The notes: generated from the letters alone by a model not told the origin. A stretch of DNA of 44,477 nucleotides from Staphylococcus caprae (GCF_002902725.1 NZ_PPRT01000043.1:67152-111628); one strand, 5' to 3'; shown: positions 8,132 to 16,564, counted from the stretch's first letter. Made by a program: numbers and translations.

Positions 8132-8812
8132 ATGACTTATGGTTATCCTAAAAAGTGGTTAAAAGGTTTAACAACAGGAGAATCAATTGCAGCCGAAATA
8201 CGACTTGGTATTATAAGTGGTGCAATTACTACTGACACATTACTTACAGAGAACCAAGTTGCAAAGCAATTTAATGTAAGTCGTTCTCCAGTAAGAGATG
8301 CTTTCAAATTACTTCAAACTGATCAGCTGATTCATCTTGAACGTATGGGCGCACAAGTGTTGCCTTTTGGAGAACAAGAAAAGAGAGAAATGTATGACCT
8401 TCGATTAATGCTTGAATCTTTCGCATTTTCAAGGTTAAAAGATCATGATACACAATCAATTGCTAAAGAAATGAAGAAGCAACTAGAGATGATGAAAGTC
8501 TCTATACAATTTGAGGATGCAGAAGCTTTTACCAAGCATGATTTTGAATTTCATGAAGTCATGATTTTTGCGTCTAATCATCAGTATTTAAAGACATTTT
8601 GGAACCACTTAAAGCCAGTCATGGAATCACTCATTTTACTATCAATGAGACATCGAATGGATACAGACAAGCAAGATTTCGAACGTATCCATCGTAATCA
8701 TCAAGTATTTATAGATGCGATAGAAAATTATGATTCTGAAAAACTAAGAGAAGCGTTTCACTTAAACTTCGATGACGTTGGAAAAGATATTGAAGGCTTT
8801 TGGTTACGTTAA
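8132..8812 (+). CDS. gntR: Gluconate operon repressor GntR
   Basis: 226-aa GntR/FadR-subfamily repressor. The N-terminal winged HTH (residues about 12-80) contains L-T-E-N-Q-V-A-K-Q-F-N-V-S-R-S-P-V-R-D-A. The C-terminal all-helical FCD effector domain (about 85-215) shows the typical histidines (H-D-F-E-F-H, H-R-N-H). Gluconate binding is expected to release the operator. It is the first gene of the operon, 26 bp before gntK, and is preceded by its own operator and a cre site. The start follows gggggtgg. Confidence 0.93.
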   Translation: MTYGYPKKWLKGLTTGESIAAEIRLGIISGAITTDTLLTENQVAKQFNVSRSPVRDAFKLLQTDQLIHLERMGAQVLPFGEQEKREMYDLRLMLESFAFSRLKDHDTQSIAKEMKKQLEMMKVSIQFEDAEAFTKHDFEFHEVMIFASNHQYLKTFWNHLKPVMESLILLSMRHRMDTDKQDFERIHRNHQVFIDAIENYDSEKLREAFHLNFDDVGKDIEGFWLR

Positions 8813-8838
8813 TGAAATAGAAAAGAGGGGGACCTATA

Positions 8839-10380
8839 ATGAAGTACATGATTGGTGTAGATATTGGTACGACAAGTACGAAATCAGTACTTTACGATGA
8901 AAACGGAAAGTTCATAATGAAACATAATATAGGCTATGACTTACATACTCCCAATGTAGATGTCTCAGAAGAGAACCCGGATGAATTATTCGATGCCGTA
9001 TTAATGACTGTGAAATATATCGTCAGAGAAGCGGGTGTTTCGAAAGAAGATATTAAGTTAATTTCATTTAGTGCTCAAATGCATAGTTTAGTAGCTATGG
9101 ATGCACAGAATAAGCGTTTAACAGAGAATATCACTTGGGCAGACAATCGTGCGAGTCGTTATGCAGATTTAATTGAAAATGACCACAACGGATTCGATAT
9201 TTATCATCGAACTGGTACACCGTTACATCCAATGTCACCATTATCAAAAATATTTTGGATGAAACACGAACAACCTGAAATATATAATCAAACAGCAAAA
9301 TTTGCGGATATAAAGACTTACATTTTCTACCAATTATTTGAAAAATATGTCATCGATTATTCAATGGCATCTGCGACAGGTATGTTTAACCTTGAACAAT
9401 TAGATTGGGACGAAGAAGCACTAGAATTATTAGGTATTACTAGAGAACAATTACCTGAACTTGTTCCAACTACTCATATTTTAAAAGGAATGAAAAAACG
9501 TTATGCCACACTCATGGACATTGACGAAAATACACCAGTCATTGTAGGTGCAAGTGATGGTGTGCTATCAAATTTAGGGGTGAATAGCTATAAAAAGGGA
9601 GAAGTAGCAGTCACTATCGGAACATCTGGTGCAATTCGTACGGTTATCGATAAACCACGTACTGATGAGAAAGGTCGTATCTTCTGCTATGTGCTTGATG
9701 AAGATCATTACGTAATTGGCGGGCCAGTGAATAACGGTGGCGTTATACTCAGATGGCTTAGAGATGAAATCCTCGCAAGCGAAGTAGAAACTGCCAAACG
9801 ATTAGGCGTTGACCCATATGATGTTTTAACTCAAATCGCAAGTCGAGTGAAACCGGGAGCAGAAGGGCTTATCTTTCACCCATATCTTGCCGGTGAACGT
9901 GCGCCACTATGGAATGCAGACGCAAGAGGTTCATTCTTTGGATTGACCCTTCCCCATAAAAAGGAACACATGATACGCGCAGCATTAGAGGGTGTACTTT
10001 ATAACTTATACACTGTTTATCTTGCGTTAATCGAAGTGATGAACGAAACACCAAGTACGATCAAAGCGACAGGTGGTTTCGCTAAAAGTGAAATTTGGCG
10101 TCAAATGATGGCGGATATCTTTGATACAGATCTTATCGTGCCAGAAAGTTATGAAAGTTCATGTTTAGGTGCATGTGTGCTTGGATTAAAAGCATTAGGC
10201 GAGATTGAGGATTTCTCAATAATTGAAGAAATGGTGGGTACAACGAATGCGCATCATCCAGAAAAGGACACAGTTGCTATTTACCAGAAACTCGTAAAAA
10301 TCTTTATCAACATTAGTCGCTCTATGACAGAAAATTATAGTGAAATTGCGAATTTTCAACGTGAACATATGAATAGTTAA
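8839..10380 (+). CDS. gntK: Gluconokinase
   Basis: 513-aa FGGY-family carbohydrate kinase that phosphorylates D-gluconate with ATP to 6-phosphogluconate, feeding the pentose phosphate pathway. The N-terminal phosphate-binding loop GVDIGTTSTKSVLYD (residues 5-19) and the second ATPase lobe (T-I-G-T-S-G-A, G-G-P-V-N-N-G-G, A-T-G-G-F-A-K-S) are intact. Length and position between gntR and gntP fit the B. subtilis and S. aureus operons. The start follows agaggggga. Regulation is through the upstream GntR operator and cre site. Confidence 0.95.
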   Translation: MKYMIGVDIGTTSTKSVLYDENGKFIMKHNIGYDLHTPNVDVSEENPDELFDAVLMTVKYIVREAGVSKEDIKLISFSAQMHSLVAMDAQNKRLTENITWADNRASRYADLIENDHNGFDIYHRTGTPLHPMSPLSKIFWMKHEQPEIYNQTAKFADIKTYIFYQLFEKYVIDYSMASATGMFNLEQLDWDEEALELLGITREQLPELVPTTHILKGMKKRYATLMDIDENTPVIVGASDGVLSNLGVNSYKKGEVAVTIGTSGAIRTVIDKPRTDEKGRIFCYVLDEDHYVIGGPVNNGGVILRWLRDEILASEVETAKRLGVDPYDVLTQIASRVKPGAEGLIFHPYLAGERAPLWNADARGSFFGLTLPHKKEHMIRAALEGVLYNLYTVYLALIEVMNETPSTIKATGGFAKSEIWRQMMADIFDTDLIVPESYESSCLGACVLGLKALGEIEDFSIIEEMVGTTNAHHPEKDTVAIYQKLVKIFINISRSMTENYSEIANFQREHMNS

Positions 10381-10444
10381 TCGCAATGCCAATTAACCAT
10401 ATAACTTGCAACTCAGACATTAAAAGAGAAAGAAGGGGAATGTT

Positions 10445-11803
10445 ATGTTTGGAGAAATTTGGCCACTCATAAGTGTTGTATTAGGAATTGTTATATTACT
10501 TACTTTAATTATTTTTATGAAATTATATACCTTTATTTCGCTAATCATTACTTCAATGATTACTGCGTTACTACTTGGTATGCCACTTAACAAGATTATG
10601 GAAACCATCGAAAATGGAATGGGGAGTACATTAGGACACATTGCATTAATCTTTGGGTTAGGTGCGATTCTAGGTAAACTACTTGCCGACGGCGGTGGCG
10701 CAACACGAATTGCTGACACACTCATCGCAAAGTTTGGACAGAAACACGTGCAATGGGCAATGCTTATTGCTGCCTTTATCGTCGGTATTGCATTGTTCTT
10801 TGAAGTGGGATTAGTATTACTTATTCCGCTTGTATTCACAGTAGCTAAACGTGCGAATTTTTCAATCTTGAAACTTGGACTACCAATGGTGACAGCTTTA
10901 TCAGTGACACATGGTTTCTTACCACCACACCCAGGTCCAGTGGTTATCGCTAAAGAACTTAAAGCAAATATTGGTGAAGTCTTACTTTACGGTATGATCA
11001 TTGCTATCCCAGTTACACTGATTGCAGGTCCTTTCTTTAACCGCATGGCTCAGAAGATGATACCAAGTGCATATACGCGTGAAGGTGACATTTCATCTCT
11101 TGGCACACAAAAAGAATTCAAAGAAGAAGAAATGCCAAGTTTCGGCCTCAGCTTATTAACAGCTATTTTACCAGTGATTCTGATGCTTATTTCAACTATT
11201 GTTCAACTTGTCACAGGTCATGAAAAGCCGACAAACTGGTTTGAACAAGTGATTTACCTCATTGGTACAGCTGGAACAGCAATGTTAATCGCAGTTATCT
11301 TTGCTATCTTCACAATGGGTATTATGAGGCATCGTAAAATGGAAGACATCATGTCCTCAGTAACCAATGCTATTTATCCAATAGGCATGATGCTCCTTAT
11401 CATTGGCGGTGGTGGTACATTCAAACAAGTACTTATTGATGGTGGCGTTGGCGATACAATCGCTAAAATGTTCGAAGGCTCACATATGTCACCTATATTA
11501 CTTGCTTGGATTGTTGCAGCAGTGTTGCGTATTGCACTTGGTTCAGCAACAGTTGCAGCCGTTTCAACTACAGGTATCGTATTACCATTACTCCATCACT
11601 CAGATGCGAACGGCGCACTTGTCGTACTCGCTATCGGTGCAGGTAGTGTCATCTTATCTCATGTGAATGACGCAGGCTTCTGGATGTTTAGAGAATACTT
11701 TGGCCTTACGATTAAAGAAACATTCTTAACATGGTCACTACTAGAAACTATTATTTCAGTATCAGGTATTATCTTTATCCTGTTTATTAGTTTATTTGTA
11801 TAA
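10445..11803 (+). CDS. gntP: Gluconate permease GntP
   Basis: 452-aa GntP-family proton symporter with about 12 hydrophobic helices. Family-typical segments include GLGAILGKLLADGGGATRIA, F-F-E-V-G-L-V-L-L-I-P-L, H-G-F-L-P-P-H-P-G-P and the C-terminal S-H-V-N-D-A-G-F-W-M. It imports gluconate for GntK. The ATG follows gaaggggaa, 64 bp after gntK, with no terminator between them, so it is the third gene of gntRKP. Confidence 0.95.
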   Translation: MFGEIWPLISVVLGIVILLTLIIFMKLYTFISLIITSMITALLLGMPLNKIMETIENGMGSTLGHIALIFGLGAILGKLLADGGGATRIADTLIAKFGQKHVQWAMLIAAFIVGIALFFEVGLVLLIPLVFTVAKRANFSILKLGLPMVTALSVTHGFLPPHPGPVVIAKELKANIGEVLLYGMIIAIPVTLIAGPFFNRMAQKMIPSAYTREGDISSLGTQKEFKEEEMPSFGLSLLTAILPVILMLISTIVQLVTGHEKPTNWFEQVIYLIGTAGTAMLIAVIFAIFTMGIMRHRKMEDIMSSVTNAIYPIGMMLLIIGGGGTFKQVLIDGGVGDTIAKMFEGSHMSPILLAWIVAAVLRIALGSATVAAVSTTGIVLPLLHHSDANGALVVLAIGAGSVILSHVNDAGFWMFREYFGLTIKETFLTWSLLETIISVSGIIFILFISLFV

Positions 11804-11807
11804 AAAC

Positions 11808-11978
11808 AAGTCGAGGTCGGGACAAAAGTGTTTAGGATTTGAGCAGAACCGAACGATGAGCAAAATTGTTTCTCAAGTTTTGTCGAATTGTGTGTGTTAC
11901 TGCCGAAAATCCTGCCTTTGGGACGCTGTTAATTGGTTTCCCAGAGCATAAACTATAAAGTTCCCGACCTCGTGTTTT
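11808..11978 (+). repeat. Structured intergenic element after gntP (long imperfect hairpin)
   Basis: The outer arms cgaggtcgggac (near 11814) and gtcccgacctcg-like (near 11963-11974, read as ttcccgacctcg) bracket about 140 nt. Inside, aggattt...cag pairs with ctg...aaaatcct, and ctttggga pairs with tcccag. The right arm is followed by tgTTTTT, so the whole can serve as the gntP terminator. It has no coding potential. It looks like a dispersed staphylococcal intergenic repeat, but only this copy is present here. The stretch between it and gtaB (11979-12100) holds no gene. Confidence 0.65.
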
Positions 11979-12100
11979 TATATGTTAAATTTCAATATTC
12001 TCATTTATTAAACACCACTACAATTACTATGAAAGCATTTTAAATAATGATAAACTTTACAATGAATGCGATACATAACATTGATAAAGGGGTTTGAATA

Positions 12101-12970
12101 TTGAGACAAATTAAAAAAGCAATCATACCTGCTGCTGGGTTAGGTACACGTTTCTTACCAGCAACAAAGGCAATGCCTAAAGAAATGCTTCCAATTTTAG
12201 ATAAACCAACAATTCAGTACATAGTGGAAGAAGCATCTCGTGCAGGCATCGAGGATATTATTATCGTTACTGGTAAACATAAACGTGCAATCGAAGACCA
12301 TTTTGACAATCAAAAAGAACTAGAAATGGTACTTGAAGAAAAAGGTAAAACTGAATTACTAGAAAAAGTACAATATTCAACAGAATTAGCTAATATTTTT
12401 TATGTACGTCAAAAAGAACAAAAAGGTTTAGGGCATGCAATATACTCAGCACGTCAATTTATTGGTGATGAACCATTTGCGGTTCTTTTAGGTGACGATA
12501 TTGTTGAATCCGACACACCTGCAATTAAACAGTTAATGGAGGTTTATGAAGAAACAGGCAACTCTGTTATTGGTGTCCAAGAAGTCCCTGAATCCGACAC
12601 GCATAGATATGGTATTATAGACCCACTTTCAAAAGAAGGGCGACGTTACGAAGTTCAAAAGTTTGTGGAGAAACCTAAACAAGGTACTGCACCATCTAAC
12701 TTAGCAATTATGGGACGCTATGTATTAACACCTGAAATATTTGATTATCTTAAAACACAGAAAAAAGGCGCAGGTAATGAAATTCAACTTACTGACGCCA
12801 TCGAACGTATGAACAATGATCATCAAGTATTTGCATATGATTTTATCGGCAACCGATACGATGTTGGTGAGAAATTAGGCTTTGTCAAGACAACTATAGA
12901 ATACGCACTCAAAGATGAGAGTATGAAAGATGAGCTGAAACGTTTCTTAAAAGAACTAGATAATAAATAA
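12101..12970 (+). CDS. gtaB: UTP--glucose-1-phosphate uridylyltransferase
   Basis: 289-aa GalU/GtaB enzyme making UDP-glucose from glucose-1-phosphate and UTP, used for the glycolipid anchor of lipoteichoic acid and other glycosylation. The nucleotidyltransferase signature [19 protein letters not shown] is intact (residues 13-31), with L-L-G-D-D-I-V (UDP site) and V-E-K-P further on. It begins with TTG at 12101, preceded by aaagggg at a suitable distance; the next ATG would lose the signature. It converges with the glycosyltransferase gene across a shared terminator. Confidence 0.95.
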   Translation: MRQIKKAIIPAAGLGTRFLPATKAMPKEMLPILDKPTIQYIVEEASRAGIEDIIIVTGKHKRAIEDHFDNQKELEMVLEEKGKTELLEKVQYSTELANIFYVRQKEQKGLGHAIYSARQFIGDEPFAVLLGDDIVESDTPAIKQLMEVYEETGNSVIGVQEVPESDTHRYGIIDPLSKEGRRYEVQKFVEKPKQGTAPSNLAIMGRYVLTPEIFDYLKTQKKGAGNEIQLTDAIERMNNDHQVFAYDFIGNRYDVGEKLGFVKTTIEYALKDESMKDELKRFLKELDNK

Positions 12971-12973
12971 CAT

Positions 12974-13013
12974 AAAGAGGCACGCAGAAAATTAACATTC
13001 TGCGTGCCTTTGT
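12974..13013. terminator. Bidirectional terminator between gtaB and the glycosyltransferase
   Basis: aaagaggcacgcagaa (12974-12989) pairs with ttctgcgtgccttt (12998-13011). A-rich and T-rich flanks allow use in both directions for the converging genes. Confidence 0.85.
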
Positions 13014-13019
13014 TATGCG

Positions 13020-14948
13020 TTAATTTAAAACTTCAACAAAATTAATGTTAGCAATAATGTAGTAGCCGTCTACTGTTTTTAATCTTGGAGTAAAGTTTTT
13101 TGTATAATCAATATCAATAATATTTAATTCTTCATTAGGTTGCAACGTTCGAATCGGTTCATTTTTGAAGGTAACATCAGTATACAGTTTACATCTTTTT
13201 ATTACTTTAATTCTCTTAGGTATTGTTGAAACATACCCATCTTTCTTTTGTAATTCAGTAGGATTTACGAAATTTACATTAGCAGTAATAAAATGATTAT
13301 CTTTTTTAATTAATCTTGGTGTCCCTTTAGATGTTTGTCCCATTCCAGAAATAGCAACCAAACTACCTTTACTAATTGAATTAAATTCCTCTTTGAAATC
13401 TGCATCCATATAACTTTTTATAGATTTTGTAGTAATGACATAATTAGGTGCCTCGCTTAAATATTTATTTACTTTCGTTTCTTTAGTAGACGTATTGGAA
13501 CCTTTAGTGTCCTTAGACTCTTTATTTTGACTATTTACAAATTCTAATTTAAAGTTTTGACGTTTTAAATTTACTTTGTCGTTGAAGTTTGGATAAGTAG
13601 CAAAGACGAGTGCTGATTTATGATGAATAAATTGAACTGCGATATTAAAGTCGTATTTATAAAAGTTAATGTCATCAGACTTTATATAAATGTAGTTGTC
13701 TTTAAGTTCATAATTGATTTTCTTAGAATATCTTTCATCGTGAATTTTTATTAGTTCCACATATTCAATTTTGACATCAGCTTTAGCGAACAATTCAATA
13801 ACTTCATAAAACGTATCATCTATCATTTCTGTTCCTTTATAAACTGGTATACATTCTTCTTGAAGTTGAATTAAATGATTGAATTTATCAGGATACTTTA
13901 GATAAACCATCTTATCTTTAATATATTTTTGTTTACTGGAATCATAAATCATATAATGAATATATTCTTGTAATGCTTTTTTATCTGAATGAAAGAGTTG
14001 GTAGATATTTTTGTATTTATCAGTAATGAGTAAATCTTCTATATTAAACCCAGCTTCTTTAATAATAGTTTCCACTTTAATAATAGTTTCCACTTTAGAA
14101 AATTGATTAAAGAAGAACGCTTTATCCTCAGATTTTAAGAATGTTTTAGACACTAGAAAACGTTGCATGTAGTCTATCTCAACGATACGACTTAAAATTC
14201 CTTCCATAGCTATTTTTGGAATTTCCAAATTGACTATTTGACGAAGTACTTCTAAATTGATTTTAGATTTTTCAATAACATCTGTAGATTTTACTAGTGA
14301 AACATTGTCTGTATATCTATTGATATGATATACGGCTGAAGTAGTCATTGATGCACTTTTACACTTACTTATCAACTCCGCAAAGAATAATTTATCTTCT
14401 CCAAATTTCATATGTTGAAATTTAATATCATTATCTATTACTGTAGAGCGCTTGAATATCTTTCCTGGTGGCCCTACAGCTCGGAATACTTTATTGATTG
14501 TATAAGGAACTAAACCATTAGCTTCTTGGAAGGAAGCAAAACGAGCTAGTTTAGAAATCGTGTTATCCGTATGTTTAAAGCATTGACCAAAGCCAAAGTC
14601 AGCCTCATGTTCAACCATCTGTAAGACTAACTTTGGAAATCCCTTACTGTCTAACCAGTCGTCGGCATCTAATAATGCAATATACTCTCCATTTGCAACC
14701 TCGATACCCACATTACGAGGTTGAGATGGACTGCCTGAATTTTCTTCTAATTGAACACACTTAATGAAATCATATTTCTTCTCGTAATACTGCAGAATTT
14801 CATATGAACGATCTGAAGAAAGATCATTTACAAATATAGCTTCAATCTGAGTATGATCCATTTCTAAATCAACTAAAGATTGCACACATCTCTCTATAAA
14901 CGGTTCCTTATTATAAACAGGAACAACAATTGAAATTAATTTATTAAT
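13020..14948 (-). CDS. Family 2 glycosyltransferase, TarS-like, with C-terminal DUF5776-like repeats; AUU start
   Basis: About 642 aa. Residues 1-220 form a GT-A fold: ISIVVPVYN at the N-terminus, N-D-L-S-S-D-R-S, S-Q-P-R-N-V-G, the metal-binding D-A-D-D-W and the acceptor-side G-E-D-K-L-F. This resembles wall-teichoic-acid glycosyltransferases such as TarS. The middle part is unassigned. A hydrophilic linker (KESKDTKGSNTSTKETK) leads to two related units of about 70 aa ending in PRLIKKDNHFITANVNFV and PRLKTVDGYYIIANINFV, which fit DUF5776, probably a wall-associated module. There is no ATG/GTG/TTG before the GT-A motif: a GTG at 14885 would delete ISIVVPVYN. An AUU at 14948 lies 6 nt after AGGGGAG (14961-14955), hence this start. 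An 18-bp tandem duplication lies inside. Target polymer unknown. Confidence 0.78.
   Translation of the reverse strand: MNKLISIVVPVYNKEPFIERCVQSLVDLEMDHTQIEAIFVNDLSSDRSYEILQYYEKKYDFIKCVQLEENSGSPSQPRNVGIEVANGEYIALLDADDWLDSKGFPKLVLQMVEHEADFGFGQCFKHTDNTISKLARFASFQEANGLVPYTINKVFRAVGPPGKIFKRSTVIDNDIKFQHMKFGEDKLFFAELISKCKSASMTTSAVYHINRYTDNVSLVKSTDVIEKSKINLEVLRQIVNLEIPKIAMEGILSRIVEIDYMQRFLVSKTFLKSEDKAFFFNQFSKVETIIKVETIIKEAGFNIEDLLITDKYKNIYQLFHSDKKALQEYIHYMIYDSSKQKYIKDKMVYLKYPDKFNHLIQLQEECIPVYKGTEMIDDTFYEVIELFAKADVKIEYVELIKIHDERYSKKINYELKDNYIYIKSDDINFYKYDFNIAVQFIHHKSALVFATYPNFNDKVNLKRQNFKLEFVNSQNKESKDTKGSNTSTKETKVNKYLSEAPNYVITTKSIKSYMDADFKEEFNSISKGSLVAISGMGQTSKGTPRLIKKDNHFITANVNFVNPTELQKKDGYVSTIPKRIKVIKRCKLYTDVTFKNEPIRTLQPNEELNIIDIDYTKNFTPRLKTVDGYYIIANINFVEVLN
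14058..14093 (-). repeat. 18-bp tandem duplication within the glycosyltransferase gene
   Basis: Two identical 18-bp copies (14058-14075 and 14076-14093; tttaataatagtttccac on the plus strand) encode V-E-T-I-I-K twice in a row. The frame is kept. It looks like a recent slippage product and a likely site of length variation. Confidence 0.92.
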
Positions 14949-15059
14949 TTTAATCTCCCCTAAAAAGCAAAAATTTAATATAAAACAATTTTAGAATTAC
15001 AAAATAGTTATACACTACTAAAAGGCATTTTACAAGAGGTATAATTAGTGAAAGAATAA

Positions 15060-15227
15060 AAGCGTGCTAAATATTAAATTCTTAAAACTAGAAATTATCG
15101 CTAATGAATATAAGATTTTATGCCGAATGGTAATAGTGTAGTAACAATGAATTTATCTTTAGAAACACCAATACGTGATGATATTTATAGATACATTACC
15201 TGATAAAATTTAACAATATATTAAGTA
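15060..15227. other. Gene-free stretch with an 18-codon orphan ORF
   Basis: Between the glycosyltransferase (start 14948) and the next gene I see no supported gene. An ATG at 15147 opens a short frame (MNLSLETPIRDDIYRYIT, stop) without a clear ribosome-binding site; it may be a gene remnant. The region upstream (14960-15060) is A+T-rich and presumably holds the glycosyltransferase promoter, but no convincing boxes were identified. Confidence 0.3.
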
Positions 15228-15283
15228 AGTACCGATAAAGCTAGATATCCATGATATATTATTAGCTCTATTGGTGCTTTTTA
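15228..15283 (+). terminator. Orphan terminator-like hairpin
   Basis: agtaccgataaagcta (15228-15243) pairs with tagctctattggtgct (15263-15278; 13 of 16 Watson-Crick, the rest mainly G-U) and is followed by TTTTT. No annotated gene ends just before it, so an unrecognised transcript may stop here. Confidence 0.6.
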
Positions 15284-15315
15284 ACTAAAATTTACATTAA
15301 TATAAATAAGTGATG

Positions 15316-15339
15316 ATTTTGTGAAAAGTATCACAAAAT
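15316..15339. promoter_or_regulatory. Rex/ArcR-like palindrome upstream of the 63-aa gene
   Basis: ATTTTGTGA-AAAGTA-TCACAAAAT is a perfect 9-bp inverted repeat with a 6-bp centre. It fits TGTGA-N6-TCACA (Crp/Fnr-type, ArcR in staphylococci). It also fits the Rex operator TTGTGAA-N4-TTCACAA with one mismatch (TTGTGAA-AAGT-ATCACAA). It lies about 75 bp before the start codon at 15412. Confidence 0.65.
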
Positions 15340-15411
15340 ACTTTTAATTTACATGAAAAGGTGTAGTATATGAATTGTAAGGAATAAGAAATAAATTTTG
15401 GAGTGATGACT

Positions 15412-15603
15412 ATGAGAAATATAATTGAGGATTTAATATTCTCAGATGCAAGTAGTTATGACATTTATGTACACACTGGCGTAAATCAAGGTCTTATTGG
15501 TGACCTTAAAGATGGTTATTTAACAATTGACTCAATCCCTTATGTTGACGCCGAAAGATTATATTATTATAGTCTCGAACGTAAATCCCTTGTTACTAGT
15601 TAA
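15412..15603 (+). CDS. Small helix-turn-helix-like protein
   Basis: A 63-aa protein. Residues about 10-50 (S-S-Y-D-I-Y-V-H-T-G-V-N-Q-G-L-I-G-D-L-K-D-G, then A-E-R-L-Y-Y) follow the spacing of short Xre-type HTH proteins seen in staphylococci (I-S-K-x-T-G-I-x-Q-S-x-I-S-R-L-x-x-G, then A-E-K-L-Y). It may bind DNA, but no dimerisation or effector region is present. Of three in-frame starts (GTG 15403, ATG 15406, ATG 15412), the last has the best spacing from ggag (15400-15403). It is preceded by a Rex/ArcR-like palindrome and is monocistronic. Confidence 0.65.
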   Translation: MRNIIEDLIFSDASSYDIYVHTGVNQGLIGDLKDGYLTIDSIPYVDAERLYYYSLERKSLVTS

Positions 15604-15711
15604 CCTAAGCTATTGATAACTCCCGAAAATGATGAAAACGCGCCTTGCTCTCAAAGAGTAATTGAGGGCAAACATACTCTATATACCCCTAAAATCTAGA
15701 ATAATGTGTTT

Positions 15712-15752
15712 GAAGACCACATCTTACTTCCCCGTGAGATGTGGTTTTCACT
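15712..15752 (+). terminator. Hairpin terminator downstream of the 63-aa gene
   Basis: gaagaccacatct (15712-15724) pairs with agatgtggttttc (15737-15749, one G-U pair); the TTTT run is part of the 3' arm. It lies about 110 bp after the stop codon. The 15604-15711 stretch has no visible gene. Confidence 0.7.
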
Positions 15753-15762
15753 ATGCTTTGTT

Positions 15763-16031
15763 ATTCAATTGAATTTAGATATACAAGGACTTCTACAAAT
15801 CGAACAAAAAATAAGGTCATCCGACTCCTGTGGGAACAGGACAAGTCGACAACTTGCATAGCAAGGTTGAGACTGTCCCCACGGAAAGCGTGATGACCTA
15901 AAAAATGTTTCATCGAAAACCGTTGCGTGACGCTTGGCGGAGAAGGAAGTGAGAGTGACTACAGGCACGAACCTCCCTCGCAAGAAAGCGTCGTAACTAG
16001 GTTGAGAGATGTTCATCGAATAATTGAATAT
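15763..16031. repeat. Multi-hairpin intergenic repeat element
   Basis: About 270 bp bounded by tattcaatt (near 15762) and aattgaata (near 16023). The first hairpin pairs aggtcatc and tcctgtggg with cccacgga and gatgacct (about 15812-15900). The second pairs gacgctt with aagcgtc and gtt with aac (about 15922-15999). It is richer in G+C than its surroundings and has no ribosome-binding site or convincing protein in any frame. It resembles long intergenic repeats of staphylococcal genomes; a single copy is present in this window. Confidence 0.6.
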
Positions 16032-16050
16032 ACTTATACTAGCATTTAAA

Positions 16051-16353
16051 CTATTGAACTATTCGACCTCTTGGGTTTTCTTTTTTATCGTTTTGTTTAA
16101 AGTTCTTTTTAATGCCATTGTAGGCATATGTGATATTGAATAACTTATTCTTCGCAGCATCTCTACTCGCAAATGGTAATCTCACATCACTCATTTTCTC
16201 AACTGCGCTTCTAAAAGCCTTTTCCTCTTTTTGTCTTTCTTTCAAAGACATATTTAACCATTCTTCTTCAGTAAACAAATCTTCAAAGTGAAATTCAAAT
16301 GCAGTACGATGCTTCATTTCTCTTAATTCTAAAACACGATTATGATAAGACAT
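16051..16353 (-). CDS. DUF1413-like small protein
   Basis: A 100-aa soluble, charged protein. The segment FEFHFEDLFTEEEWLNMSLKERQKEEKAF (residues 19-47) resembles the DUF1413 pattern (F-x-L-x-D-L-F-x-x-x-E-W-x-x-L-x-x-x-E-R-x-x-x-G-x-x-F), though the usual glycine is replaced. The C-terminus is basic (N-Y-A-Y-N-G-I-K-K-N-F-K-Q-N-D-K-K). A strong gggagg stands 11 nt before the ATG. Function unknown. Its transcription converges with the multi-hairpin repeat. Confidence 0.65.
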   Translation of the reverse strand: MSYHNRVLELREMKHRTAFEFHFEDLFTEEEWLNMSLKERQKEEKAFRSAVEKMSDVRLPFASRDAAKNKLFNITYAYNGIKKNFKQNDKKENPRGRIVQ

Positions 16354-16564
16354 CTCTTACATTACCTCCCTCTATCTTCTTCATATATATATGCCCATAT
16401 ATGTAAGTTACATATCTACTTTATAATGATTATTAAGAACATACAATGAAATTATAACACTTTTTAATATAGGTAATCACTTCAATTTTCTAAAGTAATG
16501 AAAAGCGTTAAGATGAACTTAAATACGTTGAAATTCATTTTCAGCAATAAAGGAGTCGAATAAA

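Noticed and set aside
13020..14885. Glycosyltransferase starting at GTG 14885
   Set aside because: It would remove the essential GT-A strand ISIVVPVYN that is encoded just upstream in the same frame.
15765..16016. 83-codon open frame on the minus strand inside the repeat element
   Set aside because: Its frame lies in a hairpin repeat, has no ribosome-binding site and resembles no protein.
16490..16520. cre-like GAAAAGCGTTAAGA upstream of the first SDR gene
   Set aside because: Three mismatches to the consensus fixed positions.
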